From Chrysomallon squamiferum (lineage: Eukaryota > Mollusca > Gastropoda > Neomphalida > Peltospiridae): DNA of 64,000 nt. The notes beneath the pieces were generated by a model. The model searched no databases and was not told the origin of the DNA. It saw nothing but the letters and a program-made list of their open reading frames with translations. Position 1 is the first letter of the stretch; the number at the start of each line of letters is the position of its first letter. A program made the position numbers and the translations under genes. Positions 1-13,671 of the stretch are shown one piece after another. The stretch lies in NCBI GenBank assembly GCA_012295275.1, contig CM022673.1:24593261-24657260 (forward strand), in the 5' to 3' direction.

Positions 1-219
1 TGACTGTGTGAATACCTGAACATAAAACAGCACATCATTTTATTAAAGAAATTCACCAAATTCAGGATGACATGAATGCAAATTATAACACATAATGTAG
101 ATTGTTCCTAGCAGATTTTCAGGAAACAAACAGACATAGCACTGAATATAAATACTTTATACTGTCTATACTGGATCATTTATTTTCTATATTTCTTCTT
201 TCATATTCACTTGTTTCAG

Positions 220-287
220 ACAACAAGCTGCAGGAAGAACTGCTGCGCACCACACAACTTGTCTACAGCTATGAGGCAGGCCGAATG
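220..287 (+). CDS. AGBL2: Carboxypeptidase exon, N-terminal region (first one seen)
   Basis: Bounded by a cag acceptor at 217-219 and a GTATGT donor at 288. Encodes a segment ending VYSYEAGRM, like the 'YE-F/S-x-G-R' stretch that precedes the conserved N-domain in CCP2/3. It ends in phase 0. In vertebrate CCP2 a proline- and arginine-rich linker follows; I could not find it downstream in this window. Confidence 0.7.
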
Positions 288-444
288 GTATGTTTTATCA
301 CTTACCTAGATTGATTTTACTACCACTCTCACTTTCTCCTTGTTTATTTCATTACTGTAATAGCCAACAATGTCAATAATAATAATTATTATTATTTATT
401 TGCCAGAACGAATAACAGTACCATCTGGTTATTTAAAAAAAAGT

Positions 445-497
<53 letters not shown>

Positions 498-2599
498 TGT
501 GTGTGTGTTTTGTTATAGTTTTATTATTTAAAATAATAACATCTTAATTTGAAAGCTTTTATAATTTTTTTAAACTTTCATCTGTTCTTATCTTCATTTT
601 CAATGTTTGTTATTTTTTTCATACTATTATTTTTTTATGTTTGGAAGAAGTTATTTTTATTCACCTGAAATCAATTCAAATACCGTGATAACTAGTTATT
701 TGTTTTACTTATGCTTGATCTTCATTTCAGACAGATAATTTTCATAAGGAAAGGAAACTTTAAAATATCACAGTAAATTATATTTTTGATAAACTATATC
801 CTATCATCAGCTGTTTAACATAATTTATTTATCGGTATTGTTAATGTAGACAATGAATGAATTTTGATGAATGAATGGATAAAGACATAGTTTTTTATTT
901 TTGGTTTTTTTATTTTGTACGCTCTTGCGAAGGAACTTTTTTGACAGGTTCCATAAACCATATGCGATACATTCCTCCAGAGCCTGAGCCTTTCTACAGA
1001 CAGATGAGTCCAGTTTATCTTACTGGAACTTGGACCAATCAAAGAGTTGACACACACATAAACCATATACGATAGGCTCCAAGATGGCCTTTCTACAGAC
1101 AGAGTGAGTCCAGGTGGAAACATACACTGTGATTCACACAATCATACACACATAAACCATATACGATACATTCCTCCAGAACCTGAGCCTTTCTACAGAC
1201 AGAGTGAGTCCAGTTTATCTTACTGCTTAAACCAGCTCAAATATATACTGTGATTCACATTTTCAATCAAAGAGTTGACACACACATAAACCATATACGA
1301 TACATTCCTCCAGAGCCTGAGCCTTTCTACAGACAGAGTGAGTCCAGTTTATCTTACTGCTTAAACCACCTCAAATATACACTGTGATTCACATTTTCAA
1401 TCAAAGAGTTGACACACACATAAACCATATACGATACATTCCTCCAGAACCTGAGCCTTTCTACAGACAGAGTGAGTCCAGTTTATCTTACTTATCTTAC
1501 TGCTTAAACCAGCTCAAATATACCCTGTGATTCAAACATTTTCAGTCAAAGAGCCTTTTGACAGAGTGACACACTGCTAAAACCATTCAAATATACTCAT
1601 ATTTTCCTTTCATATATGATACAGACAGAGTGCAGTTTATCTTACTGTTTGAAACCATCTGAAATATACACTGTGATTCACATTTTCAATCAAAAAGGTT
1701 GACAAAATAAATCATAGTGAGTCCAGTTTAATAAACCATCTCAAATATACACTGTGATTCACATTTTCAATCAAAGAGTTGACACACACATAAATCATAT
1801 ATGCAATACATTCCTTTCTACAGAGTGAGTCCAGTTTATCTTACTGCTTAAAACAACTGAAACATACACAGTGACTCACATTTTTAGACAAAGAGGTCAT
1901 GAAGAGAATACTGTTTAAGATTTTTCTCATTATTATTACTATTATTGTTGTTGTTATTATTTTCCTCCTGTTTTTATTATTGTTATTTTTGTAGTTGTTG
2001 TTGTTATTATAATAATGAATTTTATATTACTTTACTGTTATATTATTTTTTATTTTGTTATTGTTGTTATTTCTGGATTGATTATTTATTTATTTAATTG
2101 TGGAATACTTAACCAATAATTCTCTGTAATGTTATTCAGAAATTCCTTAACCTTAATCAGCAATAACAGACGATAAACAGTACCTGAATAGTAATATAAA
2201 GTGTAATTAAATATACTTATTGAAAAACACTTCTGAGTTAAAATATAAAATATGTTTAAATCTGTTTTCAAGCTGGACTTGAGAAAACTCCAATGGTGCG
2301 AGGTGAAGAACATGGTGGAAAGTGTGTGTTCAACTACGATCCAAAAAATGCCTTTGTAAGTTAATATAATCAAATGAAATACTTTTCTTTTTTTCAAATC
2401 TTAAAAATTCCTTTTGTAAGTGTGAAATACTCTAAATGTAGTCTAGTCAATAACATTATTTTATTTCAAAAGATATAAATCCACTTTGCAATTCTGATTT
2501 ATATTCTTAACCGTAATTAAATAGACTTTTAATTTGTCAGAGAATCACAAACAGTGGCAATGTTAATAGTAATTCCTGGAATTTATTATTATTATTATT

Positions 2600-2649
<50 letters not shown>

Positions 2650-2660
2650 GAATATTATTG

Positions 2661-2698
<38 letters not shown>

Positions 2699-5600
2699 TT
2701 ATGCTACAGTTATCACAAAATAAGTAATTAAAAATGAGCACAATATATTTCATTTTCTAGTCAAATCAAGGACTATGGTATGTGCTGCCCTGAGTTTTCA
2801 AATGTGTGCATGAAACATGTCTGACTTTCAGCTGATATTTAGTAATTAACATTCAAAGATGTTTAAATATCTTAACAATTACTCTTCACTTCATTTAAAA
2901 TTTAAAAATATTTATAAATTATATTCTTTCAGTTACAATTTGTCAATCATTGTTTTAATTTTAATTCGTCATTTCATTCTGTTTTTGTTGTTCAGTTTGT
3001 GAGATCAAAGGTTGGTGGTGCTAAAGATGTGTTTGAGAAATGCAATGTTGATATCAATTCTCGAGAAGACGCTACTCTTGTTTTTGAATCAAGATTTGAG
3101 AGCGGAAATCTTGCAAAAGCTGTGAAAGTGTGAGTACATTTGTAAAATAAAACTGTTAACAAGGTTAACTGTTGACTCATGCAAACTGAATACTGTAATA
3201 ATCTCTATAGTTTTCTACAGTTTTTTTTATTCCTTTAAGAATGTTTGATTTTAGACAGATATTCTGTATATATAATTTAATATGATTTTCTATAGATTTT
3301 TTTTTTATTTAAAAATGTATGATTTTAGACATATTCTGTATACATATAATTTAATATAATCTGTAAGTCAGTGATTTAAATTTTGATTTAATTTTGAGAA
3401 TTAAAAACATCTGTACTGACAGTTATTTTAAATCTTTGTTTTGTTTCAGTGGTGAGTTTGAGTATGAGCTGTCACTTCGCTACGACCTCTACACAAACAA
3501 ACACACTCAGTGGTTTTACTTCCGGGTGAAAAACACCAGAGCCAACGTCAAGTACAGATTCAGCATCATTAACTTCATCAAGGCAAGCCAAAGATTTTTC
3601 TTTATTTATTTCTTTATTTTAATTTTTACTTGGCCATCTTTTTCTTAAACTATAAAATATTTTTTTTTCCTGTACTCTCACTTTAATTTTAAGATATTCA
3701 TTTTATTGAAAACAGCAGCAAATCACTTTATTGTGCAAACAAAGATAACTTTAAATTTGAAAAATATTTATGTTAATTCAGTTTAAATCTGTTTAACGTG
3801 CGTTCACTGTTGAGGGTGAAAAGTAAAAGTTTATTGCTGTTTTCAGCCTGACAGTTTGTACAACACAGGAATGAAACCAGTGATGTACAGTGAAAAAGAT
3901 GCTCTTCAGAAAAAAGTAGGCTGGGTGAGAGCAGGCTTTGACATCAAATACTACAGAAACAACCTCAAGTAAGATTTTTTATCAGTATTTAAAGGATTAT
4001 TCAATTTACGTGACTATGTGAATGTGTGAGCATATATATGTCTTCTATAATATGTCTTTTTGTTTATGTATGTGTCTGTGTGTGGTTATGTGTATTTGAG
4101 TTCATCTGTTCTGTGTACAAGTGTGTGTATTTGTTTTTTGTTGGAGTTTGATTAGGAGAGAGGCATAACACTGAAAACATGAGAGTGTATATTGCAATTT
4201 AATGTTTCATTTATTTAAATTGGTTTCTTGTTCATCATCATAAAATATTTTTTCTAGGTTTTATTCTTGTTATATTTCTTTACTATTTCCTGCAACATCT
4301 ATTGTCACTTCTCATTATATCTAAAAAAAACAAATGAATCAAAATGTCAGATTTAATCTGGCTGATAATATTGCAAACCTTACTACGAGGTTCTCAAACA
4401 TAAAGTAAGAGTTAAAATAATGAATTTTCCCACAGATACGAAACCACTAGAGGTGAACGTCCATTTTACTCACTGACCTTCTCTGTGGTGATGAATCACA
4501 ACTACGACACTGTGTATTTTGCACACTGTTACCCCTACACCTACACAAATTTACAGGTATATATAGGTTTTAATTTTGGATGTGTTTAACTTGTTTTATA
4601 TAATTTTTCTTTTTTGAATTTTTTGTATTTTTGGATTTAGAATTATAAAAAAATAAATATTTTAATAGGTTTTAGGTCAGACTTTGGAATATTGTGCACA
4701 AACTGTCATACATGTTAGAATGCTTCAAGTCTGAAACCTGCTGTATCTGATTAGAGGGAAAAGAAAACTTGTTTAATTGTCACCTGAACTGTGAACCAGT
4801 TGATAACAAAAATTTTGATTTTGAAAGTTTCACTGTTAACTGCTGATACAATTTTAGGCTTTCATAGGAAATTAATTAAAAATATACATTTGTAATTTAA
4901 TTTTTATACCCTATATAACATCTTAGGATCTCTTAAATGTTTATTGTGCCTTATCTGTTCTTTATCTGTGGAATTAAATGTAACATTCTGTGTTCAGCCT
5001 GACTGTGTTGTTTACAGGACTATTTACTGGAACTGGCCAATGACCCTGTGAAAGCTCAGATCTGCAAGCAGCGAGTCTTGTGTCGGACTCTCGCTGGAAA
5101 CCTGGTCTATGTCCTCACCATCACCTCCCCATCCTCCACCCCAGAAGATGTCAAGGTAATTTAAAAATAAATCTGAGAAATTTTAGCTTTATGTATTCTT
5201 AAATCTGAAAATCTACACAAACCTGAAACCATTCTTGCCAGCTAAAACGTGTGTGTGTGTATCTGTGTGTTCTGAGTTATAATACTGACAGACTTTGAAG
5301 GAAATCATCACTAAATAGGATCTTGTTTCTGTGTACAAGCTGTATGGTCAGTATAAATGGTTTATATGCTTAAACCATGGTAAAATTTTAAAAAAGAATA
5401 ATTTATATCTGAGAAAAGTCTGTCCCCAAACATTTCAGTTAATGGATACAAATGGTATGTGGTTTGTTTTATCTGATCTTTTTTAACATTCAATTCTGTT
5501 TATTTATATTACTAGGCCTTTGTTTTATATGTTTATATGGATCATATAACCTTGCTTCATTAATTTTCTTTATGATCTATCAATACTAGAAATAAATTTA

Positions 5601-8600
5601 GTCTTTACATTCATACAGTTTATACACTGTCATGTTCATATAGTTTATGTATTTTCATGCTTGCGAATTAAAATAAATTATGCAATTCAAAATTACAAAT
5701 GTTCTTTTATTGAAATGAAGATGACATATATTCCTTGTAGTTAAGACAGTTAGATATTTAAAACTGTTTTTTCACTGAAGCACAAAAAGGCTGTAGTTCT
5801 GACGTCTCGAGTTCACCCAGGAGAAAGCAATGCCAGTCTGATGATGAAGGGCTTCCTCGATTACCTCACCGGAAATTCTGCTGATGCCAAAGTAAGTTAC
5901 TTTATATTCCAGCGTTAACATGCCTTTAACCAACACATTACAAAATTAATAGAAATTTAGTTTCTACCAAATATTCTTTCTATACATATTTCTAATTTAA
6001 AAAATCAAATACATTCAAATAAAGCTCAACAAATCATATTAAGCATGGATATGTTTGAAAATGACACACACACACACACAGTTCATTCACTAACACAAAA
6101 ATAATAGATACCCAAACTCTTCATACAAACACCCATTCACACACACACTCTCACTAGACCACAGTATAAACAGTACTGCATATGAGGAACTATCATGCTA
6201 AACATTCACTGTTTATTCTACTGTTTATGCAGCTGCTGAGAGACACATTCATTTTTAAAATTGTTCCCATGATGAATCCTGACGGGGTCATTGTTGGCAA
6301 CTACAGGTGTTCACTGACAGGGCGTGACCTCAACAGGAACTACAAGACAGTGCTCAAAGACTCATACCCCTCTGTGTGGCACACGAAAAACATGATCAGA
6401 AGGTAACACACAGTCTCAGTCTGTACTCTCTTTGTCACAAGCTATGATACAAAAGAATATCTAGAATATTTCTGTTTTGGAAATTATTATACACCAAATC
6501 AAAATAATTAAATGCCTTTATTTTAATTATATTTTTTTATGGTTCTAATTTATATATCATGTTTCCTCTGTTTTCATTCCTTGTTTTGAATTTTTTTAAT
6601 CATTGTAATGTTTTTAGGGTTTTTTTTTTTTAATTCTTTTTTGTTTCCTGTTTTATGCCTGTGTTAAATTTTTATGATATATCTGTCATCTAGAAACTGA
6701 ATTTCACATTTGTTCTTGATGATTGATATAAATGTATGTTAATAAAAAAAAAAAAATCAATTATTTCTTTCATTGTTCCTCTCCAGTGAAATCTAAATAA
6801 TTTTTCTTGTTAAAATATTGTTACAACAGACTGTTATATACACTAAATGAGTGTTATTTATAATGAGCATGTTTAGTACCCTGAACGAAGGTTGTTTGTA
6901 ATGAGGATGTTTTGCACACTACACAAGTGTTGTCTGTAATTAGGATGTTGTTTTGTACACTAAAGAAGTATTGTCTGCAGTTAGGATGTTTTGCACACTA
7001 CACAAGTGTTGTCTGTAATGAGGATGTTTTGTACACTAAAGAACTGTTGTCTGTAATGAGGATGTTTTGCACACTATAGGAGTGTTGTCTGTAATGAGGA
7101 TATTTTGTACACTAAAGAAGTGTTGTCTGTAATGAGGATGTTTTGTACACTAAAGAAGTGTTGTCTGTAATGAGGAGGAATGTCTTTGAGGATGTTTTGT
7201 ACACTAAAGAAGTGTTGTCTGTAATGAGGATGTTTTGTACACTAAAGAAGTGTTGTCTGTAATGAGGATGTTTTGTACACTAAAGAAGTGTTGTCTGCAA
7301 TGAGGATGTTTTGCACACTAAAGAAGTGTTGTCTGTAATGAGGATGTTTTGCACACTGCACGCACGTTGTCTGTAATGAGGATGTTTTGCACACTGTACG
7401 CACGTTGTCTGTAATGAGGATGTTTTGCACACTATAGGAGTGTTGTCTGTAATGAGGATGTTTTGCACACTACATGAGTGTTGTCTGTAATGAGGATGTT
7501 TTGCACACTATAGGAGTGTTGTCTGTAATGAGGATGTTTTGCACACTATAGGAGTGTTGTCTGTAATGAGGATGTTTTGCACACTATAGGAGTGTTGTCT
7601 GTAATGAGGATGTTTTAAACACTATAGGAGTGTTGTCTGTAATGAGGATGTTTTGTACACTAAAGAAGTGTTGTCTATAATGAGGATGTTTTGCACACTA
7701 CATGAGTGTTGTCTGTAATGAGGATGTTTTGTACACTAAAGAAGTGTTGTCTATAATGAGGATGTTTTGCACACTACATGAGTGTTGTCTGTAATGAGGA
7801 TGTTTTGCACACTACATTTTGTCTGTAATGAGGATGTTTTGTACACTAAAGAAGTGTTGTCTGTAATGAGGATGTTTTGTACACTAAAGAAGTGTTGTCT
7901 GTAATGAGGATGTTTTGTACACTAAAGAAGTGTTGTCTGTAATGAGGATGTTTTGCACACTAAAGAAGTGTTGTCTGTAATGAGGATGTTTTGTACACTA
8001 AAGAAGTGTTGTCTGTAATGAGGATGTTTTACACACTGCACGCACGTTGTCTGTAATGAGGATGTTTTGCACACTATAGGAGTGTTGTCTGTAATGAGGA
8101 TGTTTTGCACACTATAGGAGTGTTGTCTGTAATGAGGATGTTTTGCACACTATAGGAGTGTTGTCTGTAATGAGGATGTTTTGCACACTATAGGAGTGTT
8201 GTCTGTAATGAGGATGTTTTGTACACTAAAGAAGTGTTGTCTATAATGAGGATGTTTTGCACACTACATGAGTGTTGTCTGTAATGAGGATGTTTTGTAC
8301 ACTAAAGAAGTGTTGTCTATAATGAGGATGTTTTGCACACTACATGAGTGTTGTCTGTAATGAGGATGTTTTACACACTGCACGCACGTTGTCTGTAATG
8401 AGGATGTTTTGCACACTACATGAGTGTTGTCTGTAATGAGGATGTTTTGTACACTAAAGAAGTGTTGTCTGTAATGAGGATGTTTTGTACACTAAAGAAG
8501 TGTTGTCTGTAATGAGGATGTTTTGCACACTAAAGAAGTGTTGTCTGTAATGAGGATGTTTTGCACACTATAGGAGTGTTGTCTGTAATGAGGATGTTTT

Positions 8601-11600
8601 GCACACTATAGGAGTGTTGTCTGTAATGAGGATGTTTTAAACACTATAGGAGTGTTGTCTGTAATGAGGATGTTTTGTACACTAAAGAAGTGTTGTCTAT
8701 AATGAGGATGTTTTGCACACTACATGAGTGTTGTCTGTAATGAGGATGTTTTGTACACTAAAGAAGTGTTGTCTATAATGAGGATGTTTTGCACACTAGA
8801 ACTGTAATGAGGATGTTTTTTTACGTTGTCTGTAATGAGGATGTTTTGCACACTACATGAGTGTTGTCTGTAATGAGGATGTTTTGTACACTAAAGAAGT
8901 GTTGTCTGTAATGAGGATGTTTTGTACACTAAAGAAGTGTTGTCTGTAATGAGGATGTTTTGCACACTAAAGAAGTGTTGTCTGTAATGAGGATGTTTTG
9001 TACACTAAAGAAGTGTTGTCTGTAATGAGGATGTTTTGTACACTAAAGAAGTGTTGTCTGTAATGAGGATGTTTTACACACTGCACGCACGTTGTCTGTA
9101 ATGAGGATGTTTTGCACACTATAGGAGTGTTGTCTGTAATGAGGATGTTTTACACACTGAACGTTGTCTGTAATGAGGATGTTTTGCACACTATAGGAGT
9201 GTTGTCTGTAATGAGGATGTTTTGCACACTATAGGAGTGTTGTCTGTAATGAGGATGTTTTAAACACTATAGGAGTGTTGTCTGTAATGAGGATGTTTTA
9301 AACACTATAGGAGTGTTGTCTGTAATGAGGATGTTTTGTACACTAAAGAAGTGTTGTCTATAATGAGGATGTTTTGCACACTACATGAGTGTTGTCTGTA
9401 ATGAGGATGTTTTGTACACTAAAGAAGTGTTGTCTATAATGAGGATGTTTTGCACACTACATGAGTGTTGTCTGTAATGAGGATGTTTTGTACACTAATA
9501 CTAATACCTGATTGTTATCTGTAATGATGATGTTGCAGGTTGTTACAGGAGAGAGAGATTGTCGTGTACTGTGACTTGCATGGACACAGCAGGAAGAACA
9601 ATGTTTTCATCTATGGCTGTGAGAACAGACACGACCCCAAACGTCGGCTCAGAGAAAGAATCTTTCCTTGCATGCTCAACAAGAATGCCCCAGACAAGGT
9701 CAGAACATTTCATTTTTAATTCATTAAGTGAACAAACAGGTGTAAATGACAGTTTTTATATAAACTCATTAAGTATTATAATAAATGAAATGTCTCAAAT
9801 GCTCTTACTAGGAGTCAGATATGGTTTAGTGTTAGGAAGCTGGTCCAAGAGGTGATTTCCCATTCCAAATAGTTGTCATTGACCATTTTATTATTGGGCA
9901 TGCTGTATGTTTGTAAATTATAATTTATTCATTGTTTTATTCAAATTTATTCAGAATATATATATTTTTTTTTTTAATTGGTTCTCAAAATTAAACATTT
10001 CATATTGTTACAGTTCAGTTTTGACAACTGCAAGTTCAAGGTTCAGAAGAGCAAGGAAGGAACTGGAAGAATTGTGATGTGGAACATGGGCATTATGAAC
10101 AGCTACACTATGGAAGTATGTATAAATATATAGTGACTGGTCTTTATATTTGTGACCAATTCTATCAGTTGTCCAATGCTTCATATTGCATTTGTGTAAT
10201 ACAAGTAATTATGCATAACTGAACATTAATCAACAAACTATAATTAACTGTTATTCTTCAAACTGAATCATTATCAACAATTGACTGTAATACTTGATAT
10301 ATTTTGTTTTGGGGATGTTAACATTTCACTGTGTTACATCATTTTCATGAACAACAAGTTTTAATTTTCATTGACTCTTGCATATTTGAATCTGCAGGCG
10401 ACATTCTGTGGCTCCTCTCTAGGGAAGAAGAAAGGATTTCACTTCTCCATGGCTGACTACGAGGCTCTGGGCTATCACTTCTGTGATACTCTGCTGGATT
10501 ACTGTGATCCTGACGACAGCAAAGTAAGAACTTCTCCTTTGTCCTTTTAACAGTTACTTTTTATACCAAATTCATTATCTTGTAGATATTTTCAACATCT
10601 CTGCTTGTTTTGGTGCTAAATTAATCTAAATGCTGCTTTGGTTTTAAAAGTTGAATTTTAATTATTTCTATCTGCGTAGTGTTGTCATAATCATAAATTC
10701 TGGTTGTTCATAAAAAAAAATATTTTTTTTTTTATTATTGTTGCATCAGTTGTCTGTTAACTTGTGTACTTTGTTTTTTTTTTTTTTTTTTAATGTGTCA
10801 GTTTAGTTTGTTTCAAAATGAATGAAAAGTGATGGTTAAATTTTGCAATATTAAAATGTATATAATATATATCAAAGATATAGTGTCCTTTTACAAAACT
10901 GTTATTAATGTTATAAACCTTTTAAATCTCTTTTTGGAAAATTTTATCTCAAAAATGAATATAATAAATGTAGGATTTTATTTAAATATAGATATTATTA
11001 GCATATTTTATTTTCATAGCCATAGTTTAATCATATATGTTAAAAATATGCTAGCTATTTGATTTTGTTGTGGCATGATATTTATTAATGATATTATTAT
11101 CCTACTGAAGTTTAAAAAAATGTTATCAACTATATCAAAATGAGTAATAAGTAAAATATTTACCAATATTACATATATCAGTCTGTTTTCATACATGTGA
11201 AAATCAAAAAATAAATTATTTCACACTTTTAATGAAAACTAGGCCATCTGACTTACTGCTCTGTTTGATGTGGTGGATAACAATATCATTTAGTGTTATT
11301 TTTGTAGTCTTTCAGCTGTTTAGTAAATACATGATTAATTTGTACCTGTTATACTGACTGTTATAACAACAATGTAATTATTATTTTCTGAAATCCAAAT
11401 AATTATTATTTCATTTTTATTATTCATGACTTTATGACTTGATTTTTATTTTTATTTTATTTTATTTTATTTTATTTTATTTTTTTTATTATTATTATTT
11501 TATTATTATTTATTATTATTATTTTTATTTTTATTATTAATTTTTTTGGACAGTTAGACATACATGACAAAATAAATGTTGTTGATATACAGTTCTTCTA

Positions 11601-13621
11601 GTTATTTCATGCAGTATCTATAGTGATAATAGCTTTTCTTACATCTTTGATGCACCAATTGTTATTACATTGATTTGTCATTGTTTTTATTGGGTTTTTT
11701 TCCATAAATTGCTGAGATTTTTCATCTGGTATTAATGGTAATTTAAAATTTATTTTACTAGCACAATTCTGTATCAAACATTTAGACCTTAGCTTCATAA
11801 TCACTCTCCTTTTTTTTCTTTTCTTTTTTTCTTTTTCATTTTTATTCTTATTATTTAAAAAAAAATTTCAACCCATCTGTTCCTGTCACTTAAATATGAA
11901 AAAATGATCATTATTTGAGAATACTGTTAAATGAATTTTAAGTGTCATTTAACCTTGACCTTAATTTTAACCTACTCATGCATTTTTGTAACAGAACAAA
12001 TTATCTGATCCTGCTGATATCTTAGAATATCCACTTACTCAAAGTTTATTTAACAGTATTCTCAATTTACACAACTTTGACTTCATGTTCTTTCTAAACA
12101 GAGCTAAATTATAAATCTTCATGCAAATTGTCTCTTCAGCTAATATCTGAATATATATATATATATATATATATATTATTTATATGTATATATATATATA
12201 TAAAAGCTATCTAATTGTAAATAAAATATTTAACATTAGCAAAGAAACATGAAATTCACTGATTGTTACTTTTATTTTCAATTGTTTTCATGGGTAAAAT
12301 ATAATCATTTCAATATAATAAATGCATATACAATCTATTTTAATTGTTTATTTTTCACATTATGTCTTCATTTTTATTTTATGTTTATGTTGAACAAAAA
12401 TACTCTTTCATTTTTTGTATCCCTGTTATTTTCTTGCCATGAAATATGTTTATGTAGTCTGCATGCTACTATAGTATTTAAAGCAAAAACCACCTATTTG
12501 TATGTTGCATGCAAATATAGTTATAGCATTATATAGTATATTAACCAATAATCTGAACAAAGGTTTTGAAATTATTATATATTTTATTTGCTATTTAAAT
12601 TCATGCATTGATAATCTGTACTGGCTGATATTGGAAATTTTAACATCATAAAATTTATAGAACTGCTAAAACAGATACATATCTTGTCCTCCAGTTTACA
12701 AAACACATGGACACAACAGTAATTTTTAATCAATTATAAAAACTTTTATATGTTAATGTTAATTCATGTTAATAATTTTTCATTCATAATAATACATTTG
12801 TTATATCTTTCCTGAAAATGCCTTTATATTTATAACTGTGTGACTGTCACTAGTTACAAAATGAAATAAGATTGTTGTTTTATGGATAGTACATTCAAGT
12901 GTTTAAATGAATAATTTTATTCAGGTTACAGTATGTGATTAATTCTGAAATAATTCTACAAACTGTTTCCTTTAGTATTCCTACATTACTGTCCCTTTCA
13001 ATAACTTTAATTACATTACTGTTTATGTTTAATTACATTACTGTTTGTGTTTAATTACATTACTGTTTGTGTTTAATTACATTACTGTTTTGTGTTTAAT
13101 TACATTACTGTTGTTTTTAATTACATTACTGTTTTGTGTTAATTACATTACTATTTTATGTTTAATTACATTACTGTTTGTGTTTAATTACATTACTGTT
13201 TTGTGTTTAATTACATCACTGTTTTGTGTTCCAGTGTGTTCATATTCTTTCTAACTTGGAGGAGAAACTCAGAAATGACATTCTAGCAAAAATGGAGAAG
13301 GAAGGTTTGAGTCCTACCAATGAAATAGACTTCAGTGACTTCTCTTCTGATCTAGAGTCCAGGTTAGTTTTATTTCTTCATTCTTCCAGACACACACACA
13401 GAATCAAAACACACACATGCTTAATACATAGCTGTGTGTAGACATAGCCATAAATATAATCATGCAGTCGCTTATAAAATGCACACACACACACATATAT
13501 ATATGTATGTATATATGTATGCATATATGTCTGTATGTGTTGTATGTGTGTTCGTATACATATCTATGTATGTGCATATCCATATGTTTGTGTATATAAT
13601 GTATATATGTGTGTGTGTGTG

Positions 13622-13671
<50 letters not shown>

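Noticed and set aside
2086-2397. 103-codon - strand frame
   Set aside because: Lies opposite the carboxypeptidase exon 2273-2355 and is its antisense shadow extended through AT-rich intron.
7242-8110. Repeated 62-codon open frames on the - strand (MQNILITDN...)
   Set aside because: They are translations of the 38-bp minisatellite and repeat with its period; no start context, splice or family support.
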